64,000 nucleotides of DNA. Origin: Carposina sasakii. Taxonomy: Eukaryota > Arthropoda > Insecta > Lepidoptera > Carposinidae. The position numbers were made by a program, and so were the translations under genes. Below, one piece after another: positions 21,223 through 31,869 of this stretch. Every line of letters begins with the position of its first letter. Positions within the stretch are counted from its first letter, which is position 1. Location of the stretch: NCBI GenBank assembly GCA_014607495.2, contig CP053170.1, positions 5,952,001 to 6,016,000 of the forward strand, written 5' to 3'. The notes beneath the pieces are model-generated. The model worked only from the letters and a program-made list of their open reading frames with translations. It ran no database searches and was not told the DNA's origin.

Positions 21223-21411
21223 TTAACAGAGCAGATTAGCTGTAGAATCCAATTCGACTTTGAAGCACTAAAAATCACGACCACTTCACAACTGATTCGA
21301 TCTTTAGCGACATGCAGGTCTGTATGTCAGCATACGGTATTTTTGGACACGCAGGTGCATACCCCAACCCAGGTGCCTCATAACACGAACAGTTTGGCAA
21401 TCATACAGTAA
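21223..21411 (+). CDS. Possible isolated coding exon, unrecognised
   Basis: After a strong pyrimidine tract and acceptor (CCATTTTCATCTTAACAG) an open frame reads QISCRIQFDFEALKITTT, then TCRSVCQHTVFLDT, to a stop at 21409. Alternative donors inside (for example after ACATGCAG) would make a shorter exon. Cysteine spacing CRSVC hints at a secreted domain, but there is no companion exon that I can join to it. It may be chance. Confidence 0.2.
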   Translation, partial: LTEQISCRIQFDFEALKITTTSQLIRSLATCRSVCQHTVFLDTQVHTPTQVPHNTNSLAIIQ

Positions 21412-22024
21412 ACACACTTTGTTGGGTACCCGTTAGGTTTGAACGACGGTTAATGAACACGGTTTGTGATGGGCAACGTGACTAATTTATCACTTTATAC
21501 GAAAGCGATTCATTACTATCTCACTAGGAATCGCTTATCTCTATATTTATTTACACTAAACACGTATATACTATTTTTATGTATTTACCTTTTTCGGCGG
21601 ATCCGAATCTGGCAATATAGGTTAGAAGAATGAGGCGGCGGCCACCGCTGCCGCCGATTTCTTCGGTGTTAGGTTACAACGATATCATTGTCAAATTGAG
21701 TCGGGTATTATGAAAATGACCGGCCATTACTAATAGTGTCCGGACTTATCAAATTGCCCGTAACATATACAAATAACAGCTTTATCATAATCATACATTA
21801 AAAGCATTTTTCTTTGAAAAATAAAGGTGATGATGTCTGTCTTTCATCTGTTTCTATGTTGATCAAGTAAATTGCTGGAATTTCAGATAAAAACAAATCA
21901 AATTTATCCCTCAGTAAGAACTAGCTGCCTATAAAAAAATGTGCCCCAAATGAACTATATCCAGTTACCAAAAGACTACTAAGATTATACGAAAAGGTCC
22001 ACCTTGATATTCTTTTTGTAGCGG

Positions 22025-22060
22025 CATAGAGGAATAAGATCTACATCTTATTCCTCTATG
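22025..22060. repeat. Perfect 16-bp-stem hairpin
   Basis: CATAGAGGAATAAGAT, loop CTAC, ATCTTATTCCTCTATG. It probably represents two head-to-head transposon ends or a minimal foldback element. The rest of 21412-23431 is AT-rich with no gene seen. Confidence 0.8.
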
Positions 22061-23431
22061 GTAGCGGTCATTGATCGGGAATCCCTATAGCAGCAGGTGA
22101 GCGCGTGCAGCTGATTTGAGAACATGTGCCTAGCACGTACCTACTAGTAGAGGTGAACAGTCCATATTATAGAATAACTCATAAACATCTCTCAAATTAT
22201 GTCAGTTGTGTGTAATGGTAATTTAGTTAATTTTATTATAGTTGATAGCCTGCGTGAGAGTGGTTGTAATGTACATGCAGTCCATAGCACTTAGCTTGAA
22301 AATCTTAACCTTCTTCAGACAGATCATGAAATGGAGCATGTATAAGGTATTCGATGATATCGCTTTTTGATCATTTGCCTGTTGGACTGCACGAACCTAC
22401 CTTCTACTGATAACGTCAATCATTAATCGATCCTCACCTACTACGGCCAATTTCAATCCTAGAGATCAAATAACTCACAAATTTTTAAATACCTAAAACT
22501 TATGTGAAAACCTTTGATTATATGTATAGATATGAAAATGCAAAAAGACAATCAATTAGTCAACTCAGTTATTAAAATTTTTTGTTCAATGTTAATTCAA
22601 TTCAATGTTATTCCCTAAAACCAAGGTACGTTAGATCATCATTCACATTATCTGACCTGTTGTATGTTCCTTATTATTCTGAGGTATTTGCTACCTTTCA
22701 TTGCGTATTCTCTATATCTTTATCTCCTCCAAGAGTTCACAGGTCACATATTAGAAACCATCTTCAAAAACAATAGATTGTACATAGGTACTTTGTTTGT
22801 GATTCATTATTATGGTTTGAAGTTTGACATGAGTCATCTATCGTCTGTATCTCGAATACTTTTATGTATCGTTTTCGCGCACAGACCATGAGTCATGATG
22901 TACGCACTTTCAATTTCATATTTATAAATAAAATCAGAATACAATCGAACGGGCAATGTGTGTCATCTTGTTATGGTTAACTATTCTATCTATCTTTTTA
23001 CCCTTCTCCGAATGACGTCACTTAACCCTAAGAAATAAAAAGGAAGTAACAACAATCATAAAGCTTTTTCATATAATGACATCTACACTTAACAGTCCAA
23101 TACCGAACCAAGACTTTGCTTGGAACACTGCCGTACGCTCTAGTTTTTGAACCTTACCTACTTTGACTTACTTACCTGTGAAACCTACATATAAATTGTT
23201 CTACTGCTTTTGTGGGTCTGCATAATTTATTCATGTGCCTACAGATTTTGTTAAATTTTCATTTAGCAATTCCCAAAAGGTTGGCGCCAATGTGTCTTAA
23301 CAATGCCAGATCATATAAAAAAAAAACTGATAGGTACCTACTATTACTATGCCTCAGATACCGTATCCTATGACACAGATTATAATATCATATGATAAGG
23401 GCAGGTAGATGAGACAGACCTACTGCATGCT

Positions 23432-23580
23432 AACCGTTAGTTTGCAATTCGAACTCGTTCGCGTTAACGTTAGACAGCCAACGAATCACATTATGACGTG
23501 ATATATTAAATATCACAACGTGATTGGTTGATACCTTAACGTTAACGTGAATGAGTACGAGTTGTAAGCTCACACGCAGA
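23432..23580. repeat. Palindromic MITE
   Basis: The two halves are imperfect inverted copies over ~70 bp: CGTTAACGTTAGACAGCCAA and ACGAATCACATTATGACGTG on the left mirror GTGATTGGTTGATACC and TTAACGTTAACGTGAATGAG on the right. Confidence 0.7.
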
Positions 23581-23639
23581 ATAGGTCATTTGGAGAGTGC
23601 CATTGACTTATGTTCCTGTGCCCCTGGTTAGGGCAGAGA

Positions 23640-25599
23640 GCCTCCACAACAGGTCTCCGCCATCCCATTCGGTTCTGAGGATAGATCATCATAGGCCTAA
23701 TTAGTTATACTACTGTGGGCAACATTGTCAGCAGTCAGATAATAGCACTACTTAAAACATCAAAGACAGCGGCTAGGGTTGTCGAACTAGAGGAAGTAAT
23801 TACAAAAATAGGGCTGAACATATCAAATAGGCCAGTCAAAGATACAACTGACTTTTAATTCATCTCAAGAATGCTATAAAGGTGTATGTAGACTAGAAAA
23901 AAATGTCGGCGGCAAAAGGCAATCTTATTAGAATCTCGTGCAGACCGCAAGGTGTACAGACCACCTGCAGTGTCAACGCACCCTAACGTATTGTCCGATG
24001 GTGTTTTTAACCTATCTCTATAAAAATATTGCAAATAGCTTATTAGAATGGTTAATATACGAGTATGAATGAAAGGATATTGGTTAGTATAAAAATGTTA
24101 AGATACCAAAATGGAGTGACATGCCTGTATTTTTTATATGTAAATAATACAGATTTTAAAGCAATCGTTATCACAGAACAATACAGTTTGTTTATGTTGA
24201 GAGAAATGCCATAAAAATAACCTAACACACATGTAGAGAGTCACTGTTAACAAAATTTGAGACTTGATATAAATAAATATTTATATTTCCAGGTAAAATC
24301 CTAAACTATTGAGGATGTAAGGTTACAATATTAAAATAAATATAAATATACCAGTATAAAAGAAAAATTTTATCAGGTTAAAATAATTATACTAAAATTA
24401 CTAAAACTACTTCTATAGGTAATAGATACCCACGTATTCTCCAACACCATTGACTAATTCTTCATTTCTCATCAGACAGAGAGGGTAGTGGAAAACTTCT
24501 TCTCCATATAAGGAAAGCTCCTAAGTATTCTCTACATCTTCTTTTCATCAGGTAAGGTTAAAGTCAAAGAGCATGGGATTCCAATTCGGGTGTAAAACTG
24601 ACAGATGACCCATGAATACTTATAAGAACCATCGAGGTAGAGGATATTGTTAAATGTATAAGGAAAAACCATGGAAATCAATGTATTTACTCTCTCGTAG
24701 GACTCTTCCACTTTATTTTATTTCTATATTTATTTTACGTTCATGTTCTAACCTAATAATAACGTCATATTCCTCTAATAAAACAAATAAATTGCATTGT
24801 CGCGTTGTGTTGCTCTTTCCTGTTGAGCCTACAAGCCTTATCCAGTGTAAAAGGGCATTATTAACTGGACTAGAATGATTTTTTGGTCGTGATCCCAATA
24901 GTCCCAATAATTAGATGTTCGAACTTTTTGAGCATAAATATCATTTGACTTCCGATTGACTTTGTATTTCCGACCTTTTGCGCCCGCCATCTTAATTTGC
25001 ATAAATTATGTTCTGTAAATGCAAATGGATTCACAGCGTCTGTCTTTAGTGATTACAAATACATTTATTGATCTTTGACAGTTCCTTTTTAAACACCGGA
25101 TGTAGATTGAGTTTTTATTTGACTATGAATTGTGGAATTATCTTTACCGGCTTTAGAAATAACTACAGCTTTAATTGCTGATTTTATTTGTAACATTTTA
25201 AATGTTATAATAGTAAAAGAGGAATGGTTATCGGACTAACGCCAAATGACATTCTACTTTGGCAGGCCGATTTTGTAAAGTGCTACTGGTCGCTAACCGG
25301 TCGCCAAATTTCAAAAGATACTTACGCAATCGATTCAAAGTAGATTCAAATAATCCTGTTTTTAACCGACTTCAAAAAATAGAGGTTACCAATTCGTCTA
25401 TATGTTATTTTTTATGTGTGTTACCTTAGAATTCCATCATTTATGAATCAATTTAATTTTTTTAATAGTTTGTCATGGTATGCTTCCAATTTAGTCCCAT
25501 ATTCACATCAGGATCTGATGATGGTCAGCTACACATAATGTAAAGGAAACGAGGGTCTAATGATGGAGCCGCCGAAAATCAGATAGTGGAACTTTTTAG
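23640..25599. other. Intergenic, AT-rich, no gene seen
   Basis: Short open frames overlap on both strands near 24654-24907 without motif support. 25362-25440 resembles a common lepidopteran repeat (TTTAACCGACTTCAAAAAAT). Confidence 0.4.
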
Positions 25600-25662
25600 T
25601 AACAAAATCCCCCTATGGCAGGGAGAGGCCTACGTCCAGTAGTGGACTTGGCTTATGAACAT
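25600..25662 (-). repeat. Repeat family D fragment
   Basis: The complement of the CCACTGCTGGACG-type end is seen as GGCCTACGTCCAGTAGTGGA; fuller copies are at 41215, 52345 and 58309. Confidence 0.5.
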
Positions 25663-25728
25663 GAAGATAATTGTATTAAGTCGTGAAATTATATGTTGCG
25701 TTAAGCCGTGTCCGAAGTAAGATGGTTA

Positions 25729-26092
25729 TACAGAATGATTTTTGGTCGTCAACATTCCCGAAAACTACGGAATATCCTTATCATCACGTTCATTTTTCTC
25801 CATGGAAGCATACCTGGGAAGTGTCTGATTTACAAAATATTAGGGTCCAAAGTTGAGTAAATAGACTGCGTTTTTCTGCATAAATGCATATAGACGCGCG
25901 TGGCAAGATTTTTTCACGAGAAATAATTAATATCTGTCTATAAAAAAACTAAAATAAACACTAGACACTATAAATTTCGCCCGATCGAGTAATAAAAAAA
26001 AAATTAAAAAATCCATTTGGCATAAACTTACTTTATTTGATGTATAGAGTATGTACCCTTCGTTAGTGGTGGCCACAAAAAAACATCCTGTA
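25729..26092 (-). mobile_element. MITE family A, copy 5
   Basis: TACAGAATGATTTTTGGTCG to CAAAAAAACATCCTGTA, with the full internal sequence. It is immediately followed by a family G fragment (26100-26200). Confidence 0.88.
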
Positions 26093-26599
26093 GAGGAAGA
26101 GGTAGACATGAGAATAACGGATAATAGGGATGAATGAAAGAAGAGTACGTACATATTGCACCGACCCCAAATGATTGGGAATAGGGCAGGAAGAAAGAGT
26201 GTAGTTATATGTTGCTTATTGTCAGACGTAAAGTTTCGAAGCCTAGTCATTTCTCTTTTTTGTCATGTGGCCTATTTAATCATTTGCTGGCATATAAATG
26301 TGACAATATTATGCCTTCTAAACTTCGTACACGGTTTAACGCAATATATATTTGCCCTTTAGTAAAATTTTACTTTAGTAAGCTCGAGTTTTGGGAGGAA
26401 GTCGGTTTATCGTTTAAAAAAAATTATTTACCTATGTAATAATATATCGGCATGACTAATATATCCAAATAGGGCACACAGTTCTACTTACTGTTCTTCG
26501 TTTAATGTTACTTCTACCTGTCTACTTACTTCTTTTGATCTGTATTTCTACCCTATTTCTATTGTCCTTTTCTATGTTACTTCTGTCCGTGTATGTGTA

Positions 26600-26637
26600 A
26601 TATTCAAATAAAAATCTATTCTATTCTATTCTATGAC
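26600..26637. repeat. (TTCTA)n microsatellite tail
   Basis: AATCTATTCTATTCTATTCT, preceded by AATAAAA, resembles the 3' tail of a non-LTR element; 26450-26600 may be its degenerate body. Confidence 0.45.
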
Positions 26638-26639
26638 TT

Positions 26640-27789
26640 TTAAAGTCACTTTGCAAAGGGAGAGTTTAGGGACTGGCGGTGAAACTGACCACAAAAAACT
26701 TTGGTTACTATTCTGTAATATTTTGCTCACAGTTAGCCATTTTATAAGATGGATACGGTGAAATACTAATAGATATAGCTCAATTACAGATTCCTACCTA
26801 AGTATACACAGGCGATGCTTGTCCAAGTGCATCAGGTCAGCACATGCGTCCATGGTCTAAGGACACGGCGACAAATTGCGGGCTACAGGCACTAATCACA
26901 TGCAGATTCAGTTATGTTGATGTGTACACTATCTTATGTTTAACTGCAGTTATGAGTAGGTACACAAGCGCCTGTTAAACCTAATTTATTGATTAACTGA
27001 ACGTTGGTTTATAGAAATCTTTTACGATAACTGTATGACAAACTATAGTTGTATAAAGCTATAGTTATCTGCATCGCGGTGCCGTCATATAGTGGTAGAG
27101 AAGGAACTTTTCACATATGCCAACCGTTAGCGTAAAGAGGGCATGTAGTTTGCTTTCATACGGCCTTACGGTACCGCTATCTCAGAAAACCCTTAACTTT
27201 ATCGATGAATGTAGTCGTATTACGTAACTTCTAGAGATTTATGTAGGTCCCCAGATTATTCAACATAATTATTTCAGTTTACATGAAAATAATTTAAAGA
27301 ATAAATCTCAAAATGCGAAATTGAGCTTGATCTATAGTGTTCAAATTGGTTATATTTTAAACCTCAAATTTAATCACATACTTACATGAATGTAAAAAGA
27401 AAATAAAGCAGATACAACTGATAATTTGTATAGTAAAATGTCCTGTTACTCGTAATTCCAAGGAACGCTTCCGTTGTAAAGGTCCAAAAGGGATTTACAC
27501 AAAAAATCCAATACGGTAATAAGATAATTTGAGAACGGAACGGGAAATCATTGATTTTTAATTTTATGCAAAGTCACAAAAAAATATACAAGGACATTAA
27601 CATTTAGATAGCTTTAACTGTCTGTAATTGGTACAGTTTTTGGAATAGGCTTGCTTGTTTATTTTAGTTTCTTCAATCTTGTTCTATTCTATTCTAGTTA
27701 GTCTAGCGAGAACACAGTTTCATCTCGAATATAGGTAGGTAAGTACAATAGCTGATTCAAATTAATGAGTTTGAATTTTCGAGACATTA
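26640..27789. other. Intergenic, no gene seen
   Basis: AT-rich DNA without a convincing open frame or repeat that I recognise. Confidence 0.4.
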
Positions 27790-28040
27790 TGCTGGGTGTA
27801 ACAAAAGGTGTGTTAAACGAAAATTAAGAAAATAGCCGAGAACCGAGACACTATATTTGAGATTCGAAATCACGTGTTAATCTTTCAAGATTTTATATGA
27901 ACATTCCTGAGTCATTTAGGAATTCTCCATACTATTTGAAATAATACACATGTGAATGCCAGTTTAAAATTTTGTGGAAGGATTCTTTATAGTGGGCTAT
28001 TTTCTTATCCTTTCGCTTAACATACCCCTTTGTTACATCT
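27790..28040. mobile_element. MITE family B, copy 2
   Basis: GGGTGTAACAAAAGGTGTGT at the left; CGCTTAACATACCCCTTTGT at the right; inner CGAAATCACGTGTTAAT / ACACATGTGAAT arms. It is more diverged than copy 1. Confidence 0.75.
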
Positions 28041-28475
28041 GCATACATTAGGTTCTATCGCTGCATCATGAATTCTGTACTGACACGATATTTTTGATAC
28101 CTAATGTAATGACTTTTCATTTTCTATTTGTGAACTCCAGTGTACCTTACCATATTGAGGTCTGTACACCGCAGTGGAGAGTGGAAGTGTGGTCTCATGT
28201 GGGGCTTCCTCTCCGGTTACCTTCCTACCGGACATTACGGGTTCCTTTTTGTTGTTGGGGGATATGCTGTGGGAAAGGAGGCTAAATGACAAACGGAGGG
28301 TTGTTAGGGCTGCTAGCTGCAGTGCTATGTTCCAGATTTGGAAAGTTGAGTCTAGTATTTCACAAAAATAAACTCTTTTAAGTAAGTATTAAGTATTGAT
28401 AGAGAAGGACATATTATTGTTTTTTATTGTTGTCTGAATATTATATTTAAGAATATTAACTATAAGGCTATAAAT

Positions 28476-29578
28476 TAGTGATGGGCCGACTATTTTTACC
28501 GACTATATTTACCGACTAACCGACTAGCCAATTAATCGGTTTTCTAACAGCCGATTAGTCGGCCGACTAATCGGCAAAGCCGATCATTTTTTTTCGGAAG
28601 TATTCCGGCTTTTTCGTCATCATTCGGCTTAGTCCAAGGGCCGCCGGCCGCTGAGCGAATTGTGATGTGTTTGTTTACATTTTTATTTTCTTCGTTTTAT
28701 GTTTGCTGCGCCGCCGGTATTATTAAATCTATTTGAAATAAATAAAAAAGTGCCGTCTGTAGTGTCACGAAATGTCGAAAAAGAAATCGTGTGTGCGGAC
28801 ATTCTTTGATGATGTTGAAGATGAACCGTCAAAAGTTAAATGTAACCAGTGCCAGGGACTCATTTCACGCGGCGGTCAAGGCAGAAAAGCAAATAGGTAC
28901 AACAAGTATGACGAATCACATATTTTATGTGATTAACACAATGAGTTGATGCCTCAATAGGCTATTTCACAGATTTTTAAAATATATGTTGTATTTTAAA
29001 TTCTGATACATACATAAAAATAAATAAAAATCACGCCTCTTTCCCGGAGGGGTAGGCAAAGATCATTCTGGTACTATATTTACAGAATAATATCAAATTA
29101 AAAGTTTAATATTTAAATAGCGCGCCAAAACTCTTTAAAAATATGGCGTCGGTGACATCACTTGCCTGTATATGTCACTGTGACACATGTCATCCACATA
29201 CATTTAAATGTAAATACAAAAACAAGGTTTTCAAGCTGGTGACGTCATAATAAGCCCGACCTATCAGAGCGTTTTGCGTCACTTGATAAAAGTTAAAAAA
29301 TACGCATTTTTATTTACGGATTTTTAAGTAAATATTTTTCGCATTGTCTAATGTCTGCCTATTGGCAGGCTATATCAAAGTAGTAACTGAAGACTGTAAC
29401 TTTAGATATTTACTCTAGGTAATGTTTCAAAATTATAAAACAAGTACAGATTATTTGTTTTATTTCATTTGTTATGCGCCGATTATAATCGGTTTATTTT
29501 TCCGAATAGTCACCGACTAGTCGCCGACTACAAATGATGCCGAATATTCGGCTTTCCCGACTAGTCGGCCCATCTCTA
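28476..29578 (+). mobile_element. Internally deleted hAT element with perfect 8-bp target duplication
   Basis: The ends TAGTGATGGGCCGACTA and TAGTCGGCCCATCTCTA are inverted repeats and CTATAAAT (28468-28475 and 29579-29586) is a perfect 8-bp duplication. Subterminal CCGACTA/TAGTCGG motifs are repeated many times at both ends, as expected for transposase binding. It retains the first exon or N-terminus of a transposase (28772-28936) and carries another SINE-like tail fragment near 29030. Confidence 0.92.
28772..28936 (+). pseudogene. hAT transposase N-terminal remnant (BED-type zinc finger)
   Basis: A 54-codon open frame starts MSKKKSCVRTFFDDVEDEP and continues VKCNQCQGLISRGG, ending at TAA. 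FFxxV...VKCNxCxxxISRGG is the N-terminal half of a BED finger, used by hAT transposases to bind their ends; the H-x3-5-H half and the whole catalytic domain are missing. It is a leftover inside a deleted element; on its own it could at most make a small unstable finger peptide. Confidence 0.75.
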
Positions 29579-29586
29579 CTATAAAT

Positions 29587-31189
29587 CCTTAAAATTAATT
29601 GACAAAAATGATTGCATTTTGGTGTTTTTCTCCTTGAGGCTACACGGTTGAGTTGTACCTATTTGGTTCTTTCTTGTTGACATTAGGTAAGAGTTTTTCT
29701 ATCGATTAATTATTTGTTGGTTAGGGCATATTATTATATCGACAAGTTTCGCTCAGAATATAGAGACGTGTAAATTCTATTTATTTCAAATGCAAAGGTG
29801 TCCCCGCACCTAGGTGTAACGTCGGCTAGATAGGTTCGCGGTCGTCGACCCGCACCAGATGCGCGCGCATCTGCCTGTTCACACTCGGGTGGACCTAACG
29901 TCTTGACGGGAACAGCCTTAGGGACCGTTGCCGCGTTGGCGCCCTTCTAGGAGAAGCGGGAAAGTTGTGCGGGAAAGCGCGGCTTTTTAACTGTCAAAAA
30001 GTTGTGGCTTGTTTATACGTGGGTATAGAGGTGGATTGACAGAGGTCTAGATGTCTGTGTAGATCTAAAAATCACGTGGGGCTTACAAAGTGGACGTCAC
30101 CAAAGGTCCGAGGGAAATAATGAAGGTTTCTTTAGCGATTGATACAGGACTCTATCTAAATTAACTCTGAATAAAATTCAAGCACTGCTGCTTTTCATGC
30201 ACATAAACTGCTATAAAATTGATGATATGCACAACTGGCAATAAATTTTGTGTGACATAATAATGCCGTAATGGTAATGAACCGATATACAAAATTGGCA
30301 TTATCATACAAACCAACAGGTTTGCGCGGTGTTCAATGATTACCCAATAAATATTGTAGAATAAAAAATAACTGGTTAAAATAACATGTGTCCAGTATTG
30401 AGGAAGCGGGTTAAGATGACGGGGCGCGTGCGCGAGCGTCTGTGCGCGGGCGCAGGTGCGCGGGCTGCGGTTACGTCACCGGTGTGTAACCACCCTTGTT
30501 TTGGACTTTTTAACCCATTATACGGATCTTACGTGCTATGTATGTATCGCAATAATGAATATATTGAATATCACTTTAATTGGCTTCTTTTTGGTCTTGA
30601 ACTTTTTTATTCCTTTGCCGATAAGTTTCTTGATACCATAGCAAAGTAATCTAAAGTTAATGTACTTAGTCAGGGAATTGACAAATAGTTCGAGTTTTTT
30701 TTTAAGTCATCAAGTAAGAAACATTGGTTTTACAGAAATCGCTGCATGTACCTAGATAACCCCAATGTGTATTCGGAAAACGTAAATATTTATCTTCTCT
30801 ATTCGGAGTTATAAAATGACTTATATCGATATTAGAGCAGATGTGTCGAATCATCTTTTTTAACAGTTATACTATAAGTAGGTAGGTTTGCTTATAATTT
30901 GTAACCGATCACAACAGCGTCTTTTACACGCATGCCTATTAAATAATTGTGAGTTTAGATCCCATAAATATCTCCTGTTGACCTTTCTCTAATAGCTATC
31001 TGAAAGGCTATGCTGAAAGGTTACCCTTTACCATCTTAAGACAGGCTCCTTTATTACACGCAACTTAATAGACTTATTAAAAATAAACAATTTTTTTATT
31101 GGAAATTGGAGCAGGTACATACTTTAAGGTTTTAAAATAACGTCAATTAAGACTTATGTTTGGCTGAATATACGAAGATAATTATTTGC
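29587..31189. other. Intergenic with two GC-rich islands
   Basis: 29800-29990 is CpG-rich (GCGGTCGTCGACCCGCACC, ATGCGCGCGCAT) and 30405-30480 has GGCGCGTGCGCGAGCG and GCGCGGGCGCAGG. Both look like promoter or enhancer islands or GC-rich repeat pieces; no coding frame supports a gene. Confidence 0.35.
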
Positions 31190-31369
31190 AGGCAATGGAA
31201 AGATCGCACAGCGAGCGATGGAGAGAGTTCGACCATTCATTCATCCAGCAAGTGAAGTGGCAATGGGCAGGGCAATAGCTCGAAGAACTGATGGCCGATG
31301 GAGTCGGAAAGTTCTAGAGTGGATACCACGTAGGATACCCGCGAGGTGGACGGATGATACGGGCTGTTA
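31190..31369 (+). pseudogene. RTE LINE C-terminal fragment
   Basis: It encodes pieces resembling the end of the RTE polyprotein (VKWQWAGQ, then ARRTDGRWSRKVLEWIPRR and RWTDD in another frame), with frameshifts. It abuts a half copy of MITE family B at 31370. Confidence 0.8.
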
Positions 31370-31500
31370 TACAAGGTGTAACAAAGGGGTAAGTATATTA
31401 AGAGTAATGCTATGAAAAAAGCCCGGTGATATAAAGACTCTATTCACAAAATTTCAGTCAAGAAATCATATAAGTACCTATTATGTTTATTTTTGTTATA
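31370..31500. mobile_element. MITE family B, half copy
   Basis: TACAAGGTGTAACAAAGGGG and the inner arm are present; the other half is absent and MITE family A copy 6 begins 9 bases later. Confidence 0.7.
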
Positions 31501-31508
31501 CTTACCTA

Positions 31509-31860
31509 TACAGGATGTTTTTTTGTTGCCACCCTTAACGAAAGTAAGTTTATGCCAAAAAAATGCTGGGAAACGATGTAATTTTTTTTATATTTTTTAT
31601 TACTTGATCGGGTGAAATTTATAGTGTCTAGTGTTTATGCTAGTTTTTTCATAGACAGATATTAATTATTTCTCGTGAAAAAATCTTGCTACGCGCGTCT
31701 GTGTGCATTTATGCAGAAAAACGCACTCTATTTACTCAACTTTGGACCCTAATATTTTGGAAACCAGACACAGGTATACTTCCATGGAGAAAAATGATGG
31801 TGATGATGAGGAGATTCCGTAGTTTTCGGGCACGTTGACGACCAAAAATCATACCCTGTA
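31509..31860 (+). mobile_element. MITE family A, copy 6
   Basis: TACAGGATGTTTTTTTGTTG to ACCAAAAATCATACCCTGTA; it lacks the GTACGTACTCTATACATC segment present in other copies. Confidence 0.88.
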
Positions 31861-31869
31861 TATTATGTG

